In this document: positions 1-5,582 of the stretch, in pieces
How positions within the stretch are numbered: the stretch's first letter is position 1
Layout of the letters: each line of letters opens with the position of its first letter
Assembly: GCA_021782055.1 (NCBI GenBank)
Contig: JAJXVP010000190.1
Span: 1-5,582, forward strand
Origin: a bacterium
GTDB lineage: Bacteria; Spirochaetota; Spirochaetia; JABEVK01
Reading direction: 5' to 3'
DNA: 5,582 nt
Notes under the pieces: model-generated
The model's input: only the letters and a program-made list of their open reading frames with translations
What the model was told of the DNA's origin: nothing
The model's database searches: none
Made by a program: the position numbers and the translations under genes

Positions 1-217
1 TCTACCTTCCTCCATCCTAGATGGAATTTTATCCTAAATCGCAAAGCTGGTAAATTCCCCTCCCCAGCGACTCAGAATTTTTAGAGGTTCCCCTATGATA
101 TTTAGGAAATAATCAGTCCAGAATTTGGTCTTGTCAAGAAGATTGTGAACGTTAACAAGGTGAGAAATAGAAATAATGGATTTAAACGCTTTGAAAAGAT
201 GGGGAAAAAAATTTTGG
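1..217. other. AT-rich upstream intergenic region, no gene seen
   Basis: This stretch is visibly richer in A and T than the genes to its right. The only longer open frame, on the minus strand (about 228 to 34), would need a TTG start, has no Shine-Dalgarno sequence and resembles no protein I know. I therefore read the region as non-coding 5' flank of the operon that begins at 282. The one organised element I see in it is the palindrome at 143-158. Confidence 0.6.
143..158. promoter_or_regulatory. Candidate LacI-family operator
   Basis: The sequence TTGTGAACGTTAACAA is a 16-bp palindrome with one mismatched pair (positions 5 and 12) and the central AACGTT. Even-length palindromes with a central CG step flanked by AA/TT are the known signature of LacI/GalR-family operators such as those of PurR, CcpA and MalR-like regulators. 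It lies about 60 bp upstream of the -35 box of the operon encoding the debranching enzyme. Control by a maltose- or glucan-responsive LacI-type regulator would make sense, but no regulator gene is in the window. The distance would suit an activator or looping site better than simple occlusion of the promoter. A chance palindrome in AT-rich DNA cannot be excluded. Confidence 0.4.
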
Positions 218-246
218 TTGACACCCAAAGAGTTTGGCTTTTAGAT
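218..246 (+). promoter_or_regulatory. Probable sigma70-type promoter of the peptide-isoamylase operon
   Basis: A perfect -35 hexamer TTGACA at 218-223 is followed after 17 bases by TTAGAT at 241-246, a poor -10 with only three matches to TATAAT. A better-looking TATAAA lies at 250-255, but 26 bases from the -35, so it would have to act alone. With the first pair, transcription would start near 253. That gives a short leader of about 29 bases that includes the strong ribosome site at 271-276. A weak -10 fits a promoter that needs activation. Confidence 0.45.
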
Positions 247-281
247 AAGTATAAAATCCTAAAATGTCCTAGGAGGGAATT

Positions 282-410
282 ATGAAAAAGTTTGAGGCAT
301 CTCAAGTTGAAACAAACCAAGGTATGCGTACTTACCAAACCCCCGAATTGGTAGAGCTGGGCCACGTTACTGAGCTGACCCAATACACCGTCAGTGTGAC
401 GGCGAACTAG
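282..410 (+). CDS. Small peptide with lasso-type RiPP leader motif (orphan precursor)
   Basis: This is a 42-residue ORF with a near-ideal ribosome site (AGGAGG at 271-276, five bases before ATG). From Y18 it carries the full conserved leader pattern of lasso-peptide precursors, YxxPxLxxxGxxxxxT: Y18, P21, L23, G27 and T33, in the stretch TPELVELGHVTELT. In the known family this motif is bound by the PqqD-like RRE (B1) protein, and the leader protease cuts two residues after the Thr. Cutting after Q34 would leave only YTVSVTAN, eight residues with no Asp or Glu at position 7-9 to close a lasso ring. It is therefore not an ordinary lasso precursor. No cyclase, protease or RRE gene is visible. 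It is the first gene of an operon with the isoamylase 11 bases downstream. It may be a RiPP precursor matured by distant genes, a relic, or a leader-like peptide with another role. Translation looks secure; the function is unknown. Confidence 0.8.
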   Translation: MKKFEASQVETNQGMRTYQTPELVELGHVTELTQYTVSVTAN

Positions 411-421
411 ACGGTGGCAAA

Positions 422-3208
422 GTGACCCGACTATTTTTCTTTGTTTTAGCCACCTTGGCAGTTTCTTGTTCTTCGCCGAGTTTAATAGCACCGGCTTCGT
501 CTGCGGGGACCGTAGGTCAGCAAGGAAATTCTTGGCATACCGTTCAGGTGACCTGGAATCCTGGTACCGCTCGGGGACTAATCAATGATACCGCTGTTGC
601 TTCGGTAGCGGTCTCAGTGACACTAGCGGGTAACTCTATTGGAAGTGGCAATCTCGTGAAACAGAGCTCCGCTTGGAGCGGGTCCATTTCGGTGTCCGCT
701 ACAGGATTAGCTAATTTTACGGCCACCGCCTTGGATAGCTCAGGAAATCTTTTGTGGCAGGGAACGTCAACGGTAAACATTTCTAATAGTGGAACCACTG
801 TTACAATAACAATGGGGGCAGCTCTAGGGAACAGTCACCCTTATTCAGGGGCCTTTTCGCCTGTCTCGTCCTCGACGTGGGGAACCTCGACTTGGGGCTT
901 GGGGGCGACCTTTCCGACTGGCGCAGGGGGAACGCTAGAAATTGGCGTCTATTCAGCTGATGCCACCAAGGTTCTTTTAGAAATCTACACTCAGGATACA
1001 GGAGCCTCTGCCGCCTATGACTACTGGATGGTCAAAGGTTCTGACAATATATGGCGTGCGGCGTTGGCTCAGGTTCCCAACGGTACCCTTTATGCGTTTC
1101 GTGCCTGGGGACCAAACTGGCCCTTTAGTAGTGCCTGGACACGAGGTAATAGCTCCGCTGGCTATATTTCTGATTGCGACAGCCTGGGCAATCGTTTTAA
1201 TCCTAACAAGGTTCTTTATGACCCTTATGCCCTTGAAATCAGCCATGATGTGGATAGTGCGGCTTTAGCGGCCTCAGGAAACTCTGACGTGATTTTTAAT
1301 TCTGGTGGTGCCGATGTGGCCGCTGGGCAAACCTATAGTGGACCAATCACGGGTAATGTTGCCATGAACCTCCGCAATATTGATACGGGGCCCTATGCTC
1401 CGAAGTCTGTGGCGTTGGTTGATTCGACGTCCTTCGGAACAAAGCCGAATATTCCCGAAGCGAACTCGATTGTCTATGAAACTCACCTGAGGGGCCTGAC
1501 CGCACATCCTTCTAGTGTGAACCTGACGACTCTTTTGTCGCCTTATTCGACCTTTCCCGATGCCGCCAATGTTCCTGATAATTTGCGAGGCACCTATGCT
1601 GGCGCCGCTTATATGGCAGGCTACCTGAAAGATTTAGGGATCAATACGGTCGAATTTTTGCCAGTGATGGACAGCGACAACGATACCAACCCAACAACAA
1701 AGTCGGGCGGAAATTATTGGGGCTACATGACGTATGGCTTTTTTGCTCCCGATAGGCACTATGCCCACGATCAAAGCCTCGGGGGGCCCACCAAAGAGTT
1801 CAAACAAATGGTGGCGGCATTCCATAACGCGGGTTTACAAGTTTATATGGATGTCGTTTACAACCATACGGGCGAAGGCGGAGTTTGGGATGCCACCACC
1901 GGACGAGAAGCACAATTGGTAAGCTTTCGAGGGTTGGATAACCGGGCGTATTACACGCTTTCAGGAACGAGTAATGGCTTTTACTGGGATTCGACGGGTT
2001 GTGGTAACAATTTCAATGCTGGCTCGACGCCCGAACAGAACTTGGTGCTAGACTCCCTAAAGTACTGGTCCCAAACTATGGGTGTGGATGGCTTTCGTTT
2101 TGATTTGGCGGTCGAATTGGGCCGCAACGGCAGTGGCGCGTTTTCGAGCACCGCACCCTTACTTACTAGCATTGCGTCTTTAGCGGCCAATGATGGTTTC
2201 AAAATCATTGCGGAGCCCTGGGACACCAACAATAGCGAGATCGGTCAATTCCCAGCAGGGTGGGCAAATTGGAATGGTAACTATCGTGATTCCATTCGGC
2301 AATTTATGCAAAATAACCTTGCTGGAGCAAATGGTGTCGGCTGGGCCGATGCGTTTTACGGTGATTACAATGACTTTAATGCCGAGGGAGGCCCTCAAAA
2401 GAGCGTTAATATGATTGACGCCCACGATGGCTTTACAATAACAGACCTCGTCAGCTACGGAACACAGACGAATAGTACCCTCAGTTGGCCCTTTGGTCCC
2501 TCTGATGGAGGAACCAACAGCAATCTCAGTAATAGCTGGGGAGGGAACCAAACCCTGCGCCGGCAAATTATTCGGGATTTCTGGACGTTTCAAGTACTCA
2601 GTCGTGGTATTCCTATGATTGAGTGGGGCGATGAGCTCGGTCGTACGGTGGATGGCAACAACAACGCCTACGATGTTGATTCGGTGGCTACCTGGAATAA
2701 CTACAATATGCTTGGTAGTGCCTCACCGGATTCTGTAGCCACGGGTGACACCACAGGCGGTACGGCAACCTACAGCAACAACCTGGGGACTTTTGCTACC
2801 GCCACCAGCGGTGGCCCGAACACGAACTTTGCTTTTCTGCAAGATCTCCTGAAGCTGAGGGCGGCCCACGCGGCCTTTCAGCAAGCGAACTATTCTAGCG
2901 TGACCATTTCGTATTTGACGACAGCGGGAGGCAGTGGCTTTTCTGAAAGCTCGAGCGCAGCAGGGGAAATCTTGGTGAAGGGAAGCATGGTTGGCGATAG
3001 CGATTTTCTGATTCTTGTGAATATGACGGGGAGTAGTATCGCAAACACCATTCCCGCCGCTGCTTCAGGAAAAAGCTGGGTTCGGGTGATTGATACAGGA
3101 AGTTGGGCAGAAGCCAACGATAACTATTGGAGTCTGGCGTCGGGGACTCCAATTTCGGGGAGCTATACAGTCAACAATCAGTCGATTGTCGTGCTAGAAA
3201 CCCGATAA
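422..3208 (+). CDS. Secreted isoamylase-type glycogen/starch debranching enzyme (GH13), lipoprotein
   Basis: This enzyme should hydrolyse alpha-1,6 branches of glycogen or amylopectin outside the cytoplasm. The 928-residue protein starts at GTG (GGTGG at 413-417; no other in-frame start follows an upstream stop at 371). It has a hydrophobic signal and a lipobox-like L12-A-V-S-C16, so it is probably lipid-anchored at Cys16. Residues about 36-133 form a Ser/Thr-rich beta-sandwich that is not present in classic isoamylase. About 155-345 is the CBM48/isoamylase N domain (YAFRAWGPNWPF at 224-235). About 346-820 is the GH13 barrel, and about 825-928 is a C-terminal beta domain. The conserved GH13 regions are intact: DVVYNHT 477-483; GFRFDLA with nucleophile D561; AEPW with acid/base E598; DAHDG with D669. 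GPSDGGT (692-698) and NNNAYDVDS (746-754) match Pseudomonas isoamylase closely. The segment between D561 and E598 is about 23 residues shorter than in the Pseudomonas enzyme. A pullulanase or GlgX-type specificity is less likely. Confidence 0.93.
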   Translation: MTRLFFFVLATLAVSCSSPSLIAPASSAGTVGQQGNSWHTVQVTWNPGTARGLINDTAVASVAVSVTLAGNSIGSGNLVKQSSAWSGSISVSATGLANFTATALDSSGNLLWQGTSTVNISNSGTTVTITMGAALGNSHPYSGAFSPVSSSTWGTSTWGLGATFPTGAGGTLEIGVYSADATKVLLEIYTQDTGASAAYDYWMVKGSDNIWRAALAQVPNGTLYAFRAWGPNWPFSSAWTRGNSSAGYISDCDSLGNRFNPNKVLYDPYALEISHDVDSAALAASGNSDVIFNSGGADVAAGQTYSGPITGNVAMNLRNIDTGPYAPKSVALVDSTSFGTKPNIPEANSIVYETHLRGLTAHPSSVNLTTLLSPYSTFPDAANVPDNLRGTYAGAAYMAGYLKDLGINTVEFLPVMDSDNDTNPTTKSGGNYWGYMTYGFFAPDRHYAHDQSLGGPTKEFKQMVAAFHNAGLQVYMDVVYNHTGEGGVWDATTGREAQLVSFRGLDNRAYYTLSGTSNGFYWDSTGCGNNFNAGSTPEQNLVLDSLKYWSQTMGVDGFRFDLAVELGRNGSGAFSSTAPLLTSIASLAANDGFKIIAEPWDTNNSEIGQFPAGWANWNGNYRDSIRQFMQNNLAGANGVGWADAFYGDYNDFNAEGGPQKSVNMIDAHDGFTITDLVSYGTQTNSTLSWPFGPSDGGTNSNLSNSWGGNQTLRRQIIRDFWTFQVLSRGIPMIEWGDELGRTVDGNNNAYDVDSVATWNNYNMLGSASPDSVATGDTTGGTATYSNNLGTFATATSGGPNTNFAFLQDLLKLRAAHAAFQQANYSSVTISYLTTAGGSGFSESSSAAGEILVKGSMVGDSDFLILVNMTGSSIANTIPAAASGKSWVRVIDTGSWAEANDNYWSLASGTPISGSYTVNNQSIVVLETR

Positions 3209-3252
3209 TCACTGACTGATTGAAGCCGTGGCGTTCCGTTTGTCTGCGTGAA

Positions 3253-3286
3253 GTTCCGTCTACCCCTGGTAGACGGAACGATTTTT
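3253..3286 (+). terminator. Rho-independent terminator of the isoamylase operon
   Basis: A perfect 12-bp inverted repeat (GTTCCGTCTACC at 3253-3264, GGTAGACGGAAC at 3268-3279) with a three-base loop is followed by GA and five T (3282-3286). It lies 44 bases after the stop of the isoamylase gene. Read from the minus strand the stem is followed by TTCACGC, not a T-run, so termination there should be weak or absent. The right part of the hairpin coincides with the last codons and the stop codon of the convergent phosphatase gene. A partial copy of the left arm, GTTCCGTTTGTC, sits 20 bases upstream at 3233-3244. Confidence 0.85.
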
Positions 3287-4093
3287 ACTTATGAGAAAGC
3301 GAAGTGACATTTCAATCGAACCTACCAGATCGGAGTCGCGCCGGTAATTGGCTGAGTGAAGGTTTTTAACCCGGCCATCCTCGACAAACCCCCAAGCTTT
3401 GAGCTTTTTTTCGTGATTGTCCCGGTCGTAGACGGCAAGGGCTGTGCCGTTGTTTTTGGCCATCAGAGAAAAGCACGGCACGTCGGTCATGCCATCACCA
3501 ATAAAGATCATATTGGCCAAAGGAATGCGCAGTTCGCGTACCTTACGGTTAACTTCGAAGGGTTTGTTGGCAAACTCTGGCCCCACTTGCCCTTTTGAAA
3601 TTTGAAACAGATACCGCGTTTTATCAGTAAAGCTAACAACCCGCTGGGGAAACACCAGCTGGCCGTCTGCGTCGTAGGCGAAATCTGAGGCAAAGATGTC
3701 GGTAAACTCGCCCGCTATGGGTGTGGCACGAATGAGGTCCCCCAAACCACTCGAAATAACGTAAAACTCGAGCTGAAAGGTGTGGTCCTCGGCGCGGACA
3801 AAATCGCGTAAGTAGGTGAATAGCTCGGGAACGCCCGGGTAAAAACGAACCTGGGGACCAAACGCTGTTAACGTGGACTTTGTGAGGCGTTGGCCGGGGG
3901 TCAGGGATTGCGACAGTTGGATCATCTGATACATGTAAGACAGCACCGGATCCCAACCTGCTTCGATTAAAGTTTTGTTTTCTTTGGCCCAAAAGCGCGC
4001 GACATCGACACCTTTTGAAGCTAAAAGATCGGTAGTCGAATCATGGGCGAGAGTATCGTCGAAGTCAAAAACCAGGGCAAGAGTTCTACTCAT
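3260..4093 (-). CDS. HAD-superfamily phosphatase, phosphoserine phosphatase-like
   Basis: This 277-residue soluble protein has all four HAD motifs. Motif I is FDFDDT with the nucleophile D10 and the general acid/base D12. Motif II is the Ser of YVISSG (S114). Motif III is probably K158 in FTDKTRYL. Motif IV is GDGMTDVP with D200 and D204 binding Mg2+. The cap inserted after motif I (about residues 18-90) is mainly helical, as in SerB-type (C1 cap) enzymes. The family removes phosphate from small metabolites through an aspartyl-phosphate intermediate. The substrate here cannot be told, and the divergence from true SerB argues against naming it so. The ATG overlaps the hemL stop (ATGA, 4093-4090), so it is translationally coupled to hemL; a modest GGAAG lies four bases before the start. 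The final residues N271-G277 and the TAG stop are encoded within or next to the terminator stem of the opposing operon. Confidence 0.85.
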   Translation of the reverse strand: MSRTLALVFDFDDTLAHDSTTDLLASKGVDVARFWAKENKTLIEAGWDPVLSYMYQMIQLSQSLTPGQRLTKSTLTAFGPQVRFYPGVPELFTYLRDFVRAEDHTFQLEFYVISSGLGDLIRATPIAGEFTDIFASDFAYDADGQLVFPQRVVSFTDKTRYLFQISKGQVGPEFANKPFEVNRKVRELRIPLANMIFIGDGMTDVPCFSLMAKNNGTALAVYDRDNHEKKLKAWGFVEDGRVKNLHSANYRRDSDLVGSIEMSLRFLISKNRSVYQG

Positions 4094-5370
4094 TTGGCTT
4101 CCAAGGCCTTTAAAAACGCCTCGGCAGCCAACCGAAGCGCTCGTGGCGTATGGGCGGCACCCACGAACATGGCTTCAAATTGCGCCGGAGCAACAAAGAT
4201 TTTTTGCTCTAAGAGGGCATGGAACCATCGGGCATAGGCCGCCGTATCGCTCGCTTTGGCTTGCGTCAGGTTGGTGATGGGGCCAGGGGCAAAAAAGAGT
4301 GTGGCTAAACCGCCCTTATGCGCTAAGTGGTAGCGGGTGGGGTCTAGTCTGTGAAGCAACGTCTCGAAAAAGCGTTCAGCTTTGTCGGTGATGGCTTCGT
4401 AAAAGCCGGGACGGGTAAGCTGTTTCATTACCGCACTTCCTGCCGCCATCGCCAAAGGGTTACCCGATAGCGTCCCTGCTTGGTACACCGGACCAACGGG
4501 CGCTACTAGGTCCATCAGGTCTTTTCTGCCACCGTAGGCGCCCACCGGCAACCCCCCGCCGATTATTTTTCCCAGGGTGGTGAGGTCTGGAGTTACTCCG
4601 ACCTGGGTTTGAACCCCACCCCAGTGAAAGCGAAAACCTGTAATAACTTCGTCAAAAATGAGCAAAGAGGCATTCTCTTGAGTGACCGCGCGCAGGCCTT
4701 CAAGAAAGCCTGGCAGAGGGAGCACTAAACCCATGTTAGCGGCATAGGGCTCGACAATCACGGCGGCGATTTTGCCCGGATGGGCAGCAAAAGCAGCACG
4801 GACGGCCTCAAGATCATTGTAAGGAACACTGACGGTGTTTGAAGTTAAAGGCTCGGGGACCCCCGCCGAAGCTGGCTGATTGAGGGTGGCCAAACCTGAC
4901 CCTGCGCTAACCAAAAGGGCATCGGCGTGTCCGTGGTACCCCCCGTCGAACTTCAGAATCATAGGCCTGTTTGTCCACGCCCTGGCCACCCGTAGAGCGC
5001 TCATGACGGCTTCAGTCCCTGAACTGACAAAGCGAAGGCGTTCTAGCGACGGGATAGCTTTTTGCAAAAGCTTCCCGAGGTGATTTTCTTCTAGTGTCGG
5101 CGCACCGACACTAGTCAGACGCCGAACCTGCCGGCTTACCGCACGAACTACCGTTGGCGGCGAGTGCCCGAGGATATGGGCTCCCCAGCTTTGGACAAAA
5201 TCTAGATATTTGTGGTGGTCGGGATCTTCGAGCAAGGCCCCTTGTCCCCGTGAGAAGACCACGGGTGTTCCCCCGACCGAGGCAAAGCTACGAACCGGCG
5301 AGTTGACCCCACCGGGGAATAAAGTGAGAGCCTCTTGAAAAGCGGCTTGAGAAAGGGGGCTGTCCGGCAT
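4090..5370 (-). CDS. hemL: Glutamate-1-semialdehyde 2,1-aminomutase
   Basis: HemL converts glutamate-1-semialdehyde to 5-aminolevulinate, the last step of the C5 route into heme and other tetrapyrroles. It is a cytoplasmic PLP enzyme and a dimer in known cases. The protein is 426 residues, the same length as E. coli HemL, and collinear with it. It shows FPGGVNSPVRSF (18-29), SWGAHILGH (61-69), the phosphate-site SSGTEA (116-121), YHGHAD (145-150), IFDEVITGFR with D240 contacting the PLP nitrogen, the Schiff-base lysine K268 in TLGKIIGGGLPVGAYGG, and YQAGTLSGNP (296-305), whose Thr reaches the partner subunit's PLP. The start is set by AAGGAG (5381-5376), five bases before ATG. It is the first gene of a two-gene operon with the HAD phosphatase. 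No key residue is missing. Confidence 0.97.
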   Translation of the reverse strand: MPDSPLSQAAFQEALTLFPGGVNSPVRSFASVGGTPVVFSRGQGALLEDPDHHKYLDFVQSWGAHILGHSPPTVVRAVSRQVRRLTSVGAPTLEENHLGKLLQKAIPSLERLRFVSSGTEAVMSALRVARAWTNRPMILKFDGGYHGHADALLVSAGSGLATLNQPASAGVPEPLTSNTVSVPYNDLEAVRAAFAAHPGKIAAVIVEPYAANMGLVLPLPGFLEGLRAVTQENASLLIFDEVITGFRFHWGGVQTQVGVTPDLTTLGKIIGGGLPVGAYGGRKDLMDLVAPVGPVYQAGTLSGNPLAMAAGSAVMKQLTRPGFYEAITDKAERFFETLLHRLDPTRYHLAHKGGLATLFFAPGPITNLTQAKASDTAAYARWFHALLEQKIFVAPAQFEAMFVGAAHTPRALRLAAEAFLKALEAK

Positions 5371-5382
5371 AACGGCTCCTTA

Positions 5383-5414
5383 GAAAGGTGATTCAAAAGA
5401 AAGGTGATTCAAAA
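5383..5414. repeat. Perfect 16-bp tandem duplication in the hemL leader
   Basis: The unit GAAAGGTGATTCAAAA occurs twice with no gap (5383-5398 and 5399-5414), and the G at 5415 continues the period. In the hemL sense it reads TTTTGAATCACCTTTC twice and ends directly before TAAGGAG, which holds the ribosome site at 5381-5376. Each copy contains CCTT, complementary to the AAGG of that site; the near copy could form a 4-bp hairpin with a TCT loop. It may be a recent slippage or duplication, or a paired protein-binding site. The pairing is weak and regulation is only a possibility. Confidence 0.9.
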
Positions 5415-5436
5415 GCTGGCAGAGTAACCAAGGGTA

Positions 5437-5442
5437 ATTATA
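5437..5442 (-). promoter_or_regulatory. -10 box of the probable hemL promoter
   Basis: Read on the minus strand, a perfect TATAAT lies about 67 bases before the hemL ATG. It would place the transcription start near 5430 and give a leader of about 60 bases that contains both copies of the tandem repeat. No good -35 is found at the usual distance (TGTCAA at a 17-base spacing). A short inverted repeat GAGA-CCGTT-TCTC lies in the spacer and might be bound by a regulator. The missing -35 suggests activation or a weak constitutive promoter. Confidence 0.45.
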
Positions 5443-5459
5443 CCGAGAAACGGTCTCTC

Positions 5460-5487
5460 TTGACAGGGATCGCCGAGGGGGTTTAGC
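5460..5487 (+). promoter_or_regulatory. Possible promoter of the rightmost plus-strand gene
   Basis: A perfect TTGACA at 5460-5465 is followed after 16 bases by TTTAGC (5482-5487), a poor -10. Transcription from it would begin almost at the ATG at 5495, which would imply a leaderless or nearly leaderless message. This would agree with the lack of a well-spaced ribosome site before that ATG. The -35 match is good and the rest is weak, so this is tentative. Confidence 0.25.
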
Positions 5488-5494
5488 TGACAAT

Positions 5495-5582
5495 ATGGAT
5501 AAACCTTTTCTTCCGGATCTTTCTGAACACGGCAGGGCTAAAGATGGCACACCCCTGACCTCAAACCGTCGGTTGTATGTGC
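5495..5582 (+). CDS. N-terminal fragment of an unidentified protein, cut by the window end
   Basis: From ATG at 5495 the frame stays open for 29 codons to the window edge. It begins MDKPFLPDLSEHGRAK and continues to a basic NRRLYV. The composition looks like real coding sequence: polar and charged, with no signal peptide or membrane segment, so probably cytoplasmic. It is transcribed divergently from hemL. The nearest purine-rich stretch, GAGGGGG at 5475-5481, is about 13 bases from the ATG, too far for a normal ribosome site, so the true start could be elsewhere; the frame is also open upstream. The pattern recalls very weakly the N-terminus of chlorite-dismutase-like (HemQ-type) proteins, which would suit a neighbour of hemL. 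Twenty-nine residues do not allow a family call. Confidence 0.5.
   Translation, partial: MDKPFLPDLSEHGRAKDGTPLTSNRRLYV

Noticed and set aside
11..30. Small hairpin TCCATC-CTA-GATGGA followed by ATTTT, possible terminator of a gene to the left.
   Set aside because: The stem is only 6 bp and the T-run is only four, and no coding end is visible at the left edge. Too weak to call.
374..421. The isoamylase frame is open upstream of its GTG, so a frameshift fusion of the lasso-type leader to the enzyme was considered.
   Set aside because: No slippery sequence is apparent, the peptide has its own stop, and the GTG is followed at once by a good signal peptide and preceded by a ribosome site.
408..425. 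Read-through of the peptide's TAG to give a longer core.
   Set aside because: Only four further codons follow before an in-frame TGA at 423, giving no ring-forming core.
102..491. 129-codon minus-strand open frame across the upstream region and the two plus-strand gene starts.
   Set aside because: It overlaps the well-supported peptide and the signal-peptide region of the isoamylase on the opposite strand and resembles no known protein.
2180..2593. 137-codon minus-strand open frame within the isoamylase gene.
   Set aside because: It is antisense to the catalytic core with its conserved motifs, and looks like a by-product of codon bias.
3633..3992. 119-codon minus-strand frame within the phosphatase gene.
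   Set aside because: Same strand but another frame of a gene with all four HAD motifs; its Arg/Pro/His-rich product has no plausible fold.
1..5582. Search for CRISPR arrays, tRNA or rRNA genes and insertion-sequence ends.
   Set aside because: No regularly spaced repeats, tRNA-like cloverleaf, rRNA sequence, transposase or terminal inverted repeats were seen.

Overview
The window reads as a stretch of a Gram-negative bacterial chromosome. The evidence is a secreted protein with a lipobox-type signal peptide, and hemL, which belongs to the C5 (glutamate) route of heme synthesis. Base composition is near 50% G+C in the genes and more AT-rich in the first 280 bases. I cannot fix the genus. A lasso-type leader peptide and a Ser/Thr/Gly-rich extracellular beta domain would suit a free-living or predatory proteobacterium-like or spirochaete-like lineage, but that is only an impression.

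Layout. Positions 1-281 are an AT-rich upstream region. It holds a 16-bp near-perfect palindrome of LacI-family operator type (143-158) and a likely sigma70-type promoter (-35 TTGACA at 218). A two-gene plus-strand operon follows. The first gene is a 42-residue peptide (282-410) that carries the complete lasso-peptide leader motif but almost no core. Eleven bases later comes a 928-residue lipoprotein of glycoside hydrolase family 13, clearly an isoamylase-type debranching enzyme with an intact catalytic triad (422-3208). The operon ends at a strong rho-independent terminator, and the stem of this terminator lies inside the last codons and stop codon of the convergent gene.

The minus strand carries hemL (glutamate-1-semialdehyde 2,1-aminomutase, 5370-4090). 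It is translationally coupled through an ATGA overlap to a HAD-superfamily phosphatase of unknown substrate (4093-3260). A divergent control region of about 120 bp separates hemL from the start of a plus-strand gene that runs off the right edge (from 5495). This region contains a consensus -10 box for hemL, a 16-bp tandem duplication in the hemL leader, and a TTGACA on the plus strand.

How the genes work together. The plus-strand operon probably serves extracytoplasmic breakdown of alpha-1,6 branches in glycogen or starch-type glucans. The LacI-type operator would fit sugar-responsive control. The role of the RiPP-like peptide in front of the enzyme is not explained by known pathways, and it is the most interesting object here. 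The minus-strand pair is a housekeeping tetrapyrrole gene with a co-transcribed phosphatase.
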